The notes beneath the pieces were generated by a model that did no database searches, was not told the DNA's origin, and was given only the letters and a program-made list of their open reading frames with translations. The position numbers and the translations under genes were made by a program. DNA of 30,434 bases, taken from NCBI RefSeq assembly GCF_965657105.1, contig NZ_CBFHNB010000020.1, positions 1 through 30,434 of the forward strand. The letters are read 5' to 3'. The DNA comes from Puniceispirillum sp965657105. GTDB taxonomy: Bacteria > Pseudomonadota > Alphaproteobacteria > Puniceispirillales > Puniceispirillaceae. Positions 24,344 through 30,434 of the stretch are shown piece after piece (the stretch's first letter is position 1; every line of letters starts with the position of its first letter).

Positions 24344-25495
24344 ATGGCCACCATAACCGTATCAGCAAACGATACCGCAACCGCAATGGATGAGATTTTC
24401 CAGAAGCTCGGGGATGACGCATTGATCCTGAAAACAGCCAATCGAAACGGCAAGATCGAAATGGTCGCGACGAATGACGCGGCGCAACGTGTCAAGGTCA
24501 GGCCGTCAAAAGTGGCCAAGAAAGCCCCTGCTTTTACCGAACTTTTCGATCAGAAAATGGTTCAGGTCCCGATCGAGGACATGCCGCAGGAAAATACTGA
24601 TGTAACCGCAGATTTTGCACTGAAAGCTTTGGCGAAAAGTCAAAATGAGGATCAGTCATCACCATCTGATATGGCGGCGATGCGCAAAGATATGGCGATG
24701 CTGAAATCGATGCTGACAGGCATGATGATTACCGATGAGAACGGTCTTAGTGAAAAACTGGGGCATAGCTCGACGATCAAGCTACGTCAGGCTGGATTTT
24801 CACCCGAAGTGGTGACTGAGTTGCAACATGCGTTTGAAGGTCAGGCGTATGAAAAGGCGCGGTTAAGCTTTATGAATGAACTGGCACGCCAACTGATCCG
24901 CCCGAGCACCGAGGATCTGTTTGAGGCGCGCCTGATTTGCGTGGTGGGATCTAGCGGTAGCGGTAAGACAACGCTAGCAACCAAAATTGCGGCGCATTGC
25001 AAGGAAACCGGCATCGCCAATAACATGATACTGGGCACCGTCACATCCGAAAGACAGTCAGGTGACACCATCAAGGATCATGCCCGTTTAATGAATATGC
25101 CATCGGTTGATTTTCCGCTGGCAGAACTGCCCATCCGGATCAAGGAAACAAGCCGCCGGATGATTATGGATGTGTCCGCACAACCAGATCAGGCCGTAGC
25201 CGCGATCCGCAAAGCCACGGCGGCGCTAGACCCAGCACGGGTTGCTGTTGTGCAGGCCATTCCAGGCGGTAGCAGCAGCGTGATGATTGCGCATCAGTGC
25301 AGATTATATAAACAATTATCACCAACGATTGCGCTGACCAAGCTGGATGAGTGCGAGGCCACCCCACCAGAGCTGTGCAGTCTGCTGACGCATGGCAATG
25401 GTATTGGCCTGTTGACAGGGACAAAGTCCATAGTTGGCGGAATAGCCATTGCTACAGACGCAATATTAGCGCAATATTTAAAAGAGAACTGCTAA
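24344..25495 (+). CDS. flhF: SRP-type GTPase FlhF, with degenerate G3 motif
   Basis: FlhF places and times polar flagellum assembly. The 383-residue protein has the usual layout: basic N-terminal B region (1-130), helical N domain (to ~195) and GTPase G domain. G1 is intact (GSSGSGKTT, 202-210), and G4 is intact (TKLDE, 332-336). The G2 position where family members have DTYR reads TSER (234-237). The G3 position, normally DTAG, reads DVSA (276-279). Gly and Thr are thus lost at the switch II motif, so GTP hydrolysis is probably weak or absent. It overlaps a possible tiny ORF at its stop (TAATG). Its place between flhA and flhG fixes the identity. Confidence 0.92.
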   Translation: MATITVSANDTATAMDEIFQKLGDDALILKTANRNGKIEMVATNDAAQRVKVRPSKVAKKAPAFTELFDQKMVQVPIEDMPQENTDVTADFALKALAKSQNEDQSSPSDMAAMRKDMAMLKSMLTGMMITDENGLSEKLGHSSTIKLRQAGFSPEVVTELQHAFEGQAYEKARLSFMNELARQLIRPSTEDLFEARLICVVGSSGSGKTTLATKIAAHCKETGIANNMILGTVTSERQSGDTIKDHARLMNMPSVDFPLAELPIRIKETSRRMIMDVSAQPDQAVAAIRKATAALDPARVAVVQAIPGGSSSVMIAHQCRLYKQLSPTIALTKLDECEATPPELCSLLTHGNGIGLLTGTKSIVGGIAIATDAILAQYLKENC

Positions 25496-25567
25496 TGAAA
25501 GCGCTGATGTATTTACTTTCGTCCACTATGGACAACTTTGTTTTTTCTAAGCCGGAGTGATCCTGAC

Positions 25568-26365
25568 ATGGCATCTTCAATCGCAGTTGCAAGTGGTAAA
25601 GGCGGCGTTGGCAAAACCAACATCGCTGTCAATCTTAGCCTGACTCTGTCGCGCATGGGCAAAAAGGTTACCTTGCTTGACGCCGACTTTGGCATGGCCA
25701 ATGCCCATATTTTGCTCGGGGTAAATCCACAAAATTATATCAGTGACGCGATTAACGGCACAGTGCCCTTGGCCGATACAGTTTGTCAGGGACCTTTGGG
25801 GATGAATTTTCTGTCAGGAGGAAGCGGTCTTTTGGACATGCTAAATCTGGATAAGAAAACCCGTTACGAAACGATCCGGCTGATGGATAATCTGGAGCCA
25901 AAGCCCGATGTTCTAGTGGCAGATGTTCCCGCAGGCGCGTCTGATAATTCGATTGCCTTTGTAGCGGCAGCCGACCGTGTTGTTGTTGTTCTGGTTGGCG
26001 AGCCAACAAGCTTCCTTGACGCCTATTCGCTGATCAAGGCGGCTAATCTGGAAGCGGGTGTGCAGAATTTTTCAATTGTCGTGAATATGGTGACAGGCAA
26101 AGGTCAAGCACAAGCACATTTTGCTAAATTCCAAAATATCGTGTACCGTTTTCTGGATGTAAAGTTAGAGTTAGCTGGGTATTTACCGTTGTCAAACCGG
26201 ATCAGAAAATCAATTGTCGAACGTCGTCCTATTAGCCTGGGCGACAAAAATCTTCCTGAAAACCTAGCGCTACAAAGCCTGTCCAAAGCCGTAATGGACG
26301 CCACCCCCAACCAAGCAAATGGCATCCGCTATTTCAACAAAATACCAAGTATGGCAGGAGCTTAA
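25568..26365 (+). CDS. flhG: MinD-like ATPase FlhG (FleN), flagellar number control
   Basis: ParA/MinD-type ATPase that restricts flagellar number and works with FlhF. From ATG 25568 (GGAG upstream at long spacing) the protein is 265 aa: deviant Walker A SGKGGVGKT (9-17), LDADFGMANAHILLGVNP, and a Walker B-like ADVPAGASDNSIAF (about 117-130). Most FlhG proteins carry an N-terminal DQAxxLR helix that stimulates FlhF; here the Walker A begins within nine residues of the start and no such motif is present. An upstream TTG (25538) would not add one. The C-terminal membrane-binding helix is not obvious. Confidence 0.92.
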   Translation: MASSIAVASGKGGVGKTNIAVNLSLTLSRMGKKVTLLDADFGMANAHILLGVNPQNYISDAINGTVPLADTVCQGPLGMNFLSGGSGLLDMLNLDKKTRYETIRLMDNLEPKPDVLVADVPAGASDNSIAFVAAADRVVVVLVGEPTSFLDAYSLIKAANLEAGVQNFSIVVNMVTGKGQAQAHFAKFQNIVYRFLDVKLELAGYLPLSNRIRKSIVERRPISLGDKNLPENLALQSLSKAVMDATPNQANGIRYFNKIPSMAGA

Positions 26366-26368
26366 CCC

Positions 26369-27094
26369 ATGAAATCCGGTTACGCGGAACAAAAACCCGA
26401 CGTTGAAAGCCTGATCCGTGATCATATGGAGCTAGTGCGCCAGATCGCATGGCATATTCATGGTCGGGTTCACGCGTCTGCCGAAATCGAAGATCTGGTT
26501 CAGATTGGCTATTATGGGCTGGTCATGGCCGCGCAGAATTATACGGTGCAAGAAGGAGCCGCCTTTAGCTCGTATGCCAGCATCCGTATTCGCGGCAGTA
26601 TTGTCGATCATCTGCGCAAAAATTCAAATCTGTGCCGGACGACAATCCAGATGCAAAAAAAGGCACGGCAATCCGAAGAAATTCTGCGTCAGAAGTTGGG
26701 ACGTGATCCGTCTATTGATGAGGTCGCCAGTGATCTGGATATTGCACCCGAAGAAATGCGTGAATGGGAACAGGCCTTTCAGGCGAATGTGCATCAATCG
26801 CTGGATAATGTGTATGACGAATTTTCAATATGGTTTGTGTCGAATGAAAATACACCAGAAGACAATATAAGCGACAATGAATTGCGCAATGTTCTGAAAA
26901 ATGCGCTGACCACACTGCCCGAACGTGAGGCATTGGTTATTCAGCTTTATTATGTCGAAGAACTGAATGTATATGAAATTGCCGAAATTCTGGACGTGAC
27001 CACAGGGCGCGTATCGCAGATCAAAAAGGCCGCCATTGCCCGCCTGCGCGGCTATATGGATCAGATCGATGAACAGGAAGCCATTCGTGGCTGA
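26369..27094 (+). CDS. fliA: Flagellar sigma factor FliA (sigma-28)
   Basis: Directs RNA polymerase to late flagellar genes; inhibited by FlgM. The 241 aa have a FliA layout: region 2 with VRQIAWHIHGRVHASAEIED, LVQIGYYGLVMAAQNY, then AFSSYASIRIRGSIVDHLRK, region 3 (RQSEEILRQKLGRDPSIDEV), and region 4 with LPEREALVIQLYYVEELNVY, EIAEILDVTTGRVSQIKKAA. The ATG follows the flhG stop by 3 bases with AGGAG inside flhG. It is fourth in the flhA operon, the same order as in Vibrio and Pseudomonas. Confidence 0.95.
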   Translation: MKSGYAEQKPDVESLIRDHMELVRQIAWHIHGRVHASAEIEDLVQIGYYGLVMAAQNYTVQEGAAFSSYASIRIRGSIVDHLRKNSNLCRTTIQMQKKARQSEEILRQKLGRDPSIDEVASDLDIAPEEMREWEQAFQANVHQSLDNVYDEFSIWFVSNENTPEDNISDNELRNVLKNALTTLPEREALVIQLYYVEELNVYEIAEILDVTTGRVSQIKKAAIARLRGYMDQIDEQEAIRG

Positions 27095-27551
27095 GGCCAA
27101 GGCAAGCATGTGGCATCAAACCGACCAGATCAATATGTCGGTGCAAATGGCCGATATATCACTGGATGGGTCAAGCGCGGCACTGGATGGGTCGAACCCG
27201 GCACTGGCGTTGAAAATCAATTGTAATTTGAAGAATATCGCCCGTGGCCAATGCGCGGTGACGATCCAGCCCCGTGCAGATGCCGCGGAGAATAGCGGGG
27301 CGGCTGAAACCGTCGCAAATGGACAGCTGCATATTTTTGTTGATCGACCGCTTATGACCGCCGCAGTAAGCGTATCGACGCATTATTTTGACCAGCTCAC
27401 ACGCTATATGAGCAAGGCCAGCAGCCGCCCGATGGAGTTGGTTCTGACGCTGGAGGATCCGTTGGCGGTGAGCCTTGACGGGGATTTGCGCATCGATAGC
27501 GAAACCATCATCGCGATCACCGGCATAGCAGCCACTATACCGGTGAAATAG
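27087..27551 (+). CDS. Unknown protein downstream of fliA
   Basis: I do not recognise this 154-residue protein. The likely start is GTG at 27087, overlapping the fliA stop by 8 bases with AGGAAG in front; ATG at 27108 is the alternative. There is no signal peptide and no membrane segment. It appears to be a mixed alpha/beta soluble protein (GQLHIFVDRPLMTAAVSVST, then SRPMELVLTLEDPLAVSLDG). A 21-bp imperfect tandem duplication near the start encodes ALDGS repeats. The overlap with fliA implies co-translation, so a flagellar or sigma-28-related role is possible but unsupported by motif. Confidence 0.75.
   Translation: MAEAKASMWHQTDQINMSVQMADISLDGSSAALDGSNPALALKINCNLKNIARGQCAVTIQPRADAAENSGAAETVANGQLHIFVDRPLMTAAVSVSTHYFDQLTRYMSKASSRPMELVLTLEDPLAVSLDGDLRIDSETIIAITGIAATIPVK
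27161..27202 (+). repeat. 21-bp tandem duplication
   Basis: Two copies of a 21-base unit beginning ACTGGATGGGTC (27161-27181 and 27182-27202), differing at three bases. It encodes two LDGS-type heptads in the unknown protein after fliA and keeps the frame. Confidence 0.85.
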
Positions 27552-27575
27552 CGTATCAGTTAGATGATCCGAGAA

Positions 27576-28385
27576 TTAGAGGAACTTTTTAACGATATCT
27601 GAATCGGCCTGCAGCATCCGCGAAGAGGCCGAATAGGCCTGTTGTGCGCGAATCATGCTAGTCAGCTCGTCATTGATCTTGACGTTTGAAACCTCAAGAT
27701 TACCACTTAGCACATCGCCAAAATCACCCTGACCAGCTGCGCCAACCGCCGGCAAGCCAGTTTTGGCATTTATGATAAACTGGCCATTGCCCTTTGATGT
27801 CAGATCAGCCTCGTTCTGAAAACGAGCCAAAGCAATCTGCCCACGATTGATAACCGCCCCAGTGCCGCCAGTCATCCCACCAGCATATGTCGCATTGATC
27901 TGGCCATCAACGCCAATCGTAACCGATGTCAGGAGCTCTTCAGCCGCAACATCGCCATCTTCAGTAGGATTACGCCGCAACGGCAAACGTAGCGGATCAC
28001 CATCAAGACCAATCAAAAAATGACCTTCGTTATTGACGATGAAACCATTCTCATCAAGGCGCATCGAACCATCGCGCGTATAACGCAGCTCATTACCCGC
28101 ATTCGGCGGGGCGACGATGAACATGCCCTCGCCAGCAACCGCCAGATCAAGCTCGCTGCCGCTGGTCTTGAACGCCCCTTGCGAGTGATTACGGCGGGAT
28201 GCGTCAAACACTGTGCCCATGCCCACCTGAGCGGCGGCGCGCTTCTCACCAGCTATGCCGTAAATATCCTGAAACTGGGCGGATGAGCGCTTAAAGCCAT
28301 TGGTGCTGGCATTGGCGATATTATTGGAAATGACGCCTATTTCCTTGTTGGCGGCGGCGATGCCTGACCTGATTATGGCTAACAT
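27576..28385 (-). CDS. Additional FlgE/F/G-family rod-hook protein
   Basis: A third-type member of the axial protein family, 269 aa, besides flgF, flgG and flgE of the main cluster. The N-terminus has ISNNIANASTNGFKRSSAQF, the middle has ELDLAVAGEGMFIVAPPNAG and LRYTRDGSMRLDENGFIVNN, and the C-terminus has LEVSNVKINDELTSMIRAQQ then AYSASSRMLQ. The length fits FlgF/FlgG rather than FlgE. The role cannot be given from sequence; it may be a rod or hook variant, or the true FlgF-like partner in a second structure. The ATG at 28385 has AGAGGG upstream. It is convergent with the fliA operon, with no clear terminator between them. Confidence 0.9.
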   Translation of the reverse strand: MLAIIRSGIAAANKEIGVISNNIANASTNGFKRSSAQFQDIYGIAGEKRAAAQVGMGTVFDASRRNHSQGAFKTSGSELDLAVAGEGMFIVAPPNAGNELRYTRDGSMRLDENGFIVNNEGHFLIGLDGDPLRLPLRRNPTEDGDVAAEELLTSVTIGVDGQINATYAGGMTGGTGAVINRGQIALARFQNEADLTSKGNGQFIINAKTGLPAVGAAGQGDFGDVLSGNLEVSNVKINDELTSMIRAQQAYSASSRMLQADSDIVKKFL

Positions 28386-28581
28386 AGTGACCCTCTTTGG
28401 TTAATTACACACGCCTACATTCAATTTCTGTGCCGAAATCACGGCCTTTGATATTTTTATTACGAAGATAGGTTTTTTCATCACTGATAGGTTTACTATC
28501 TCTTAATTAGTTGCCATTTTGCAATTTTCAGGCATGATATGATCACTATCTAAATTATGATTCTATGTTCATTCGGGTGTC

Positions 28582-28968
28582 ATGACTACTAATCCACCAA
28601 ATGCACTTATCACCGTGCCGAAAGCCAATCCGCCCGCACGGCGCAACGACAATGACAGTAGCGGTTTCCGTCTGGTCAATGGCGATGTGCATCTGGGCGA
28701 CCGTAAAGATGTGCAGAAACGCCTGCCAGATATTCTGGGTAAGGCGCTGGCGCTGATCTGGATCGACAAGGAATTCAACGACCAGTTTTCGCGCGACCCT
28801 CAAGGCACGCTGACCAATCATGGTGTGCATCTGCCCGAAAATATGGTGATCGAATTCCAAAAACCCGGCACCGACCGGCCACGCATCGTGGTATATGAAC
28901 GCCGCCCCAATTCCAAATTCAAGCTGCGAGTGTTCTATCTGCAACTTGTGATGATGGCAGGGCGGTAA
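28582..28968 (+). CDS. Protein with nitrile-hydratase/NHLP leader-like domain
   Basis: A 128-residue protein. Residues ~50-92 (ALALIWIDKEFNDQFSRDPQ, later GVHLPENMVIEF) fit the pattern A---W-D--F---L--DP---L---G--LPE---I-V, seen in nitrile hydratase alpha subunits and in NHLP leader peptides of modified natural products. The Cys cluster of nitrile hydratase is absent, and there is no Cys/Ser/Thr-rich core after a Gly-Gly. The N-terminal 35 residues are Pro/Asn-rich and the last 25 basic then hydrophobic. The ribosome site is weak. The stop overlaps the next ATG (TAATG). Function unknown; the domain resemblance is moderate. Confidence 0.6.
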   Translation: MTTNPPNALITVPKANPPARRNDNDSSGFRLVNGDVHLGDRKDVQKRLPDILGKALALIWIDKEFNDQFSRDPQGTLTNHGVHLPENMVIEFQKPGTDRPRIVVYERRPNSKFKLRVFYLQLVMMAGR

Positions 28969-29660
28969 TGGCCAAGCGCGTGATGATATGTGGTGCCCGG
29001 ATGTTAGCTAGTGGAACCCGGATGTTGGCTAACTTGGCGCTGATGCTTACACTGGCGCTGACGCTGGCCACACAAACCAGTTTGGCAACAGATAATGCCA
29101 CCGCGAGCGATACCGATCTGACCAGTGACGCGGCGTTCAATCGCGCGGTTCAAGCGGTCAAGAACAAGGATTATGACGCCGCCATCAGAATTTTCGAAGC
29201 TCAAGCAGAGGCCTCGCAACATGACGCCCAATATAATCTGGCAGTGCTATTGCATGCTGGCAAAGGCCGTCCACAAAATTTCCAGCAAGCCTTGATCTGG
29301 GCATGGTCTGCGGTGCTTGGCGGTATCGAAGAAGCTACCGAACTGGCCGATGAGCTGGCTGATATGATCCCTGAAAAAGCGCTGGATGCTGCCCGTGAAA
29401 GCCTACGTGAGAAATTACAGACACGGATCGACGCAGGTGACCGCACCGCGGTCATGCAGTTTGCATCCTATCATGAAACATTGCTTGCGGAAGCTGATTT
29501 TGAAACAGCCTATATCTGGTATTCAATTGCCGCCGCCATAGGCGAAGATGGCAGCATCAAAGCCCGCGATGACGCCCAAGGTAAAGTCGATGATGAAGAC
29601 ATCGTCACGTTACAGGTCAAGGCTGGCACAATTTTTGAAGGGTTGACCTTCAAGAACTAG
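28968..29660 (+). CDS. Secreted Sel1/TPR-repeat protein
   Basis: A 230-residue protein with an N-terminal signal (to about 41) followed by Sel1-like helical repeats. The clearest is at ~56-125: AFNRAVQAVKNKDYDAAIRI, AQYNLAVLLHAGKGRPQNFQ, then QALIWAWSAVLGGIEEATEL; a second partial unit lies at ~185-212 (DFETAYIWYSIAAAIGEDGS). Sel1 proteins serve as scaffolds; the Vibrio T-ring protein MotX belongs to this class, so a motor-linked role is conceivable given FlgT and FlgP here, but nothing specific supports it. The start codon overlaps the preceding stop, so translation is coupled. Confidence 0.8.
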   Translation: MAKRVMICGARMLASGTRMLANLALMLTLALTLATQTSLATDNATASDTDLTSDAAFNRAVQAVKNKDYDAAIRIFEAQAEASQHDAQYNLAVLLHAGKGRPQNFQQALIWAWSAVLGGIEEATELADELADMIPEKALDAARESLREKLQTRIDAGDRTAVMQFASYHETLLAEADFETAYIWYSIAAAIGEDGSIKARDDAQGKVDDEDIVTLQVKAGTIFEGLTFKN

Positions 29661-29697
29661 CCTTCGATGACCGATGGCTGTCAATAAGGAGACGAAA

Positions 29698-29913
29698 ATG
29701 CAGGTTAAAGTTCACTGGATCATCGACGGTGTTGCCGAGATGGACGCAGAGTCATTCGAGGCTGCCGAAAAACATATTGAAGATACAATCCGTAGTCTTA
29801 TCAGCGACAAACCCGAATTGATGGACAAGTTGGGCGCGCGCGCGATACAAGGCAAAGCCTATCTGCCCGGATCCGAAGATGATATCGACATGACCAATGA
29901 AAACGAGGGGTAG
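29698..29913 (+). CDS. Small acidic protein, unknown
   Basis: A 71-residue protein from ATG 29698, chosen because AAGGAG lies about six bases ahead; ATG 29674 has no ribosome site. It is alpha/beta (VKVHWIIDGVAEMDAESFEA, then AEKHIEDTIRSLISDKPELM) with an acidic tail. No signal peptide is seen. It sits 37 bases after the Sel1 gene and 4 bases before the next, in one apparent operon. No family recognised. Confidence 0.65.
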   Translation: MQVKVHWIIDGVAEMDAESFEAAEKHIEDTIRSLISDKPELMDKLGARAIQGKAYLPGSEDDIDMTNENEG

Positions 29914-29917
29914 CTTG

Positions 29918-30190
29918 ATGACACGCGCTATCATCACCCACCTGATCGCGACTATGCTTGTGGCTGGCATTGTCAGCCCTGCCTTTTCGATTGGCAAAAC
30001 ATATGTGCCGCGTGATGATAGCAAAGAGGTGCCAAAAATGGAAATTTGCCGCCTTATGACAGTCGAACGTGATCCCGAAGAAGGCACGAAATGTATTTAT
30101 CAAAGGCAAAGTCGCGGGCAACCTGTGCAAATATCGAATGACAGCCCAACCGCCCCTTGCCAAAGATCATTCCAATGCAAGCGGGAATAG
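29918..30190 (+). CDS. Small secreted protein with four cysteines, unknown
   Basis: A 90-residue protein from ATG 29918, with GAGGGG upstream; ATG 29897 would add seven residues before a good signal. Residues 1-24 are a signal peptide (ITHLIATMLVAGIVSPAFS). The mature part is short, basic and polar, with four Cys that could form two disulfides in the periplasm. It ends 1 base before the stop codon of the convergent gene. No family is recognised. Confidence 0.65.
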   Translation: MTRAIITHLIATMLVAGIVSPAFSIGKTYVPRDDSKEVPKMEICRLMTVERDPEEGTKCIYQRQSRGQPVQISNDSPTAPCQRSFQCKRE

Positions 30191-30191
30191 C

Positions 30192-30434
30192 TTAAAGTCG
30201 GGTCACGTTTTTGGCTTCTGCCGCCAGATTGCGAACACCACTTGAGGCCACCACGTTATTATGCGTGGCAAATGCTTCGTGGTTATCAGCTAGATGCGGC
30301 ACATCATATAGATAGTTTACCATCAAACCTGCCGATTGCTGTTTGCCCTTTGCTGATATGTCAGCATCGCCATGAATCGCCTGTACCCTGGCACCATTAT
30401 TGAGATGAAACCGCGCAACAGGATCGAGAGGCCG
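30192..30434 (-). CDS. Malonyl-CoA decarboxylase, C-terminal part (5' end outside window)
   Basis: The last 80 codons of a gene running leftward, ending in TAA at 30192-30194. The translation begins RPLDPVARFHLNNGARVQAI and continues to SAGLMVNYLYDVPHLADNHE, then EAFA..NNVVASSGVRNLA. The DPVARFHL-NGA and S-GLMVNYLYD stretches are hallmarks of malonyl-CoA decarboxylase, which converts malonyl-CoA to acetyl-CoA and CO2. It marks the boundary of the flagellar cluster; no functional link is suggested. Confidence 0.85.
   Translation of the reverse strand, partial: RPLDPVARFHLNNGARVQAIHGDADISAKGKQQSAGLMVNYLYDVPHLADNHEAFATHNNVVASSGVRNLAAEAKNVTRL

Noticed and set aside
28511..28540. TTGCCA-N18-TGATAT as a sigma-70 type promoter for the NHLP-like gene
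   Set aside because: Weak match in A+T-rich DNA where such matches are common; the spacing is acceptable but evidence is too thin for a feature.
29094..29108. TTGGCAACAGATAATGC, resembling a sigma-54 promoter
   Set aside because: The spacing between GG and GC is 11, not 10, and it lies inside the Sel1 gene with no gene start downstream.
1..30434. CRISPR arrays, insertion sequences, tRNA or rRNA genes
   Set aside because: No regularly spaced repeats, transposase reading frames, terminal inverted repeats or tRNA-like structures were seen on reading through. The repeats found lie inside genes or are short inverted repeats.

Overview
The window is almost entirely a flagellar gene cluster, about 30 kb, from a Gram-negative bacterium. 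P- and L-ring genes (flgI, flgH) show an outer membrane. Protein style and gene content suggest an alphaproteobacterium, possibly a marine SAR116/Puniceispirillum-like lineage; this is inference from sequence style, not a database match. By eye the left ~20 kb is more A+T-rich than the right ~10 kb.

Layout. (1) 1-696: the C-terminal part of a flagellin gene on +, closed by a strong hairpin terminator shared with the convergent flgL. (2) 776-16096, all on -: the axial and ring genes in the order flgB-flgC-flgD-flgE, flgF, flgG-flgH-flgI-flgJ-flgK-flgL. The hook protein FlgE (1575 aa) and first hook-filament junction protein FlgK (1402 aa) are very large and carry the same repeated insert module. 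(3) 16241-17649, +: a very acidic protein of unknown function and a small lipoprotein. (4) 17666-21893, -: an operon read flgP-flgT-LysM protein-flgA-flgM-flgN-like-DUF2802-like. (5) 22193-27551, +: flhA-flhF-flhG-fliA plus an unknown gene. (6) 27576-28385, -: an extra rod/hook family protein. (7) 28582-30190, +: a protein resembling a nitrile-hydratase-type leader domain, a Sel1-repeat protein and two small proteins. (8) 30192-30434, -: the C-terminus of malonyl-CoA decarboxylase, marking the edge of the island. No gap between genes exceeds 300 bases.

Regulation can be read from the DNA. Six sigma-54 type (-24/-12, GG-N10-GC) promoter matches lie in the intergenic regions ahead of flgB, the acidic gene, flgF, flgG, flgP and flhA. 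Sigma-28 (FliA) and its anti-sigma factor (FlgM) are both encoded. The layout implies a two-step hierarchy (sigma-54 for hook-basal body, sigma-28 for late genes) like that of gammaproteobacterial polar flagella, as does the order flhA-flhF-flhG-fliA and the presence of FlgP and FlgT (outer-membrane disk/H-ring components in Vibrio and Campylobacter). The window lacks motor, switch, fliE/fliF and most export genes.

Most notable points: two face-to-face sigma-54 promoters that share one central TTGCAA; a mosaic repeat module common to FlgE and FlgK; an FlhF with a degenerate G3 motif paired with an FlhG that lacks the usual N-terminal FlhF-activating motif; and a nine-G tract at the junction of the LysM gene and flgA.
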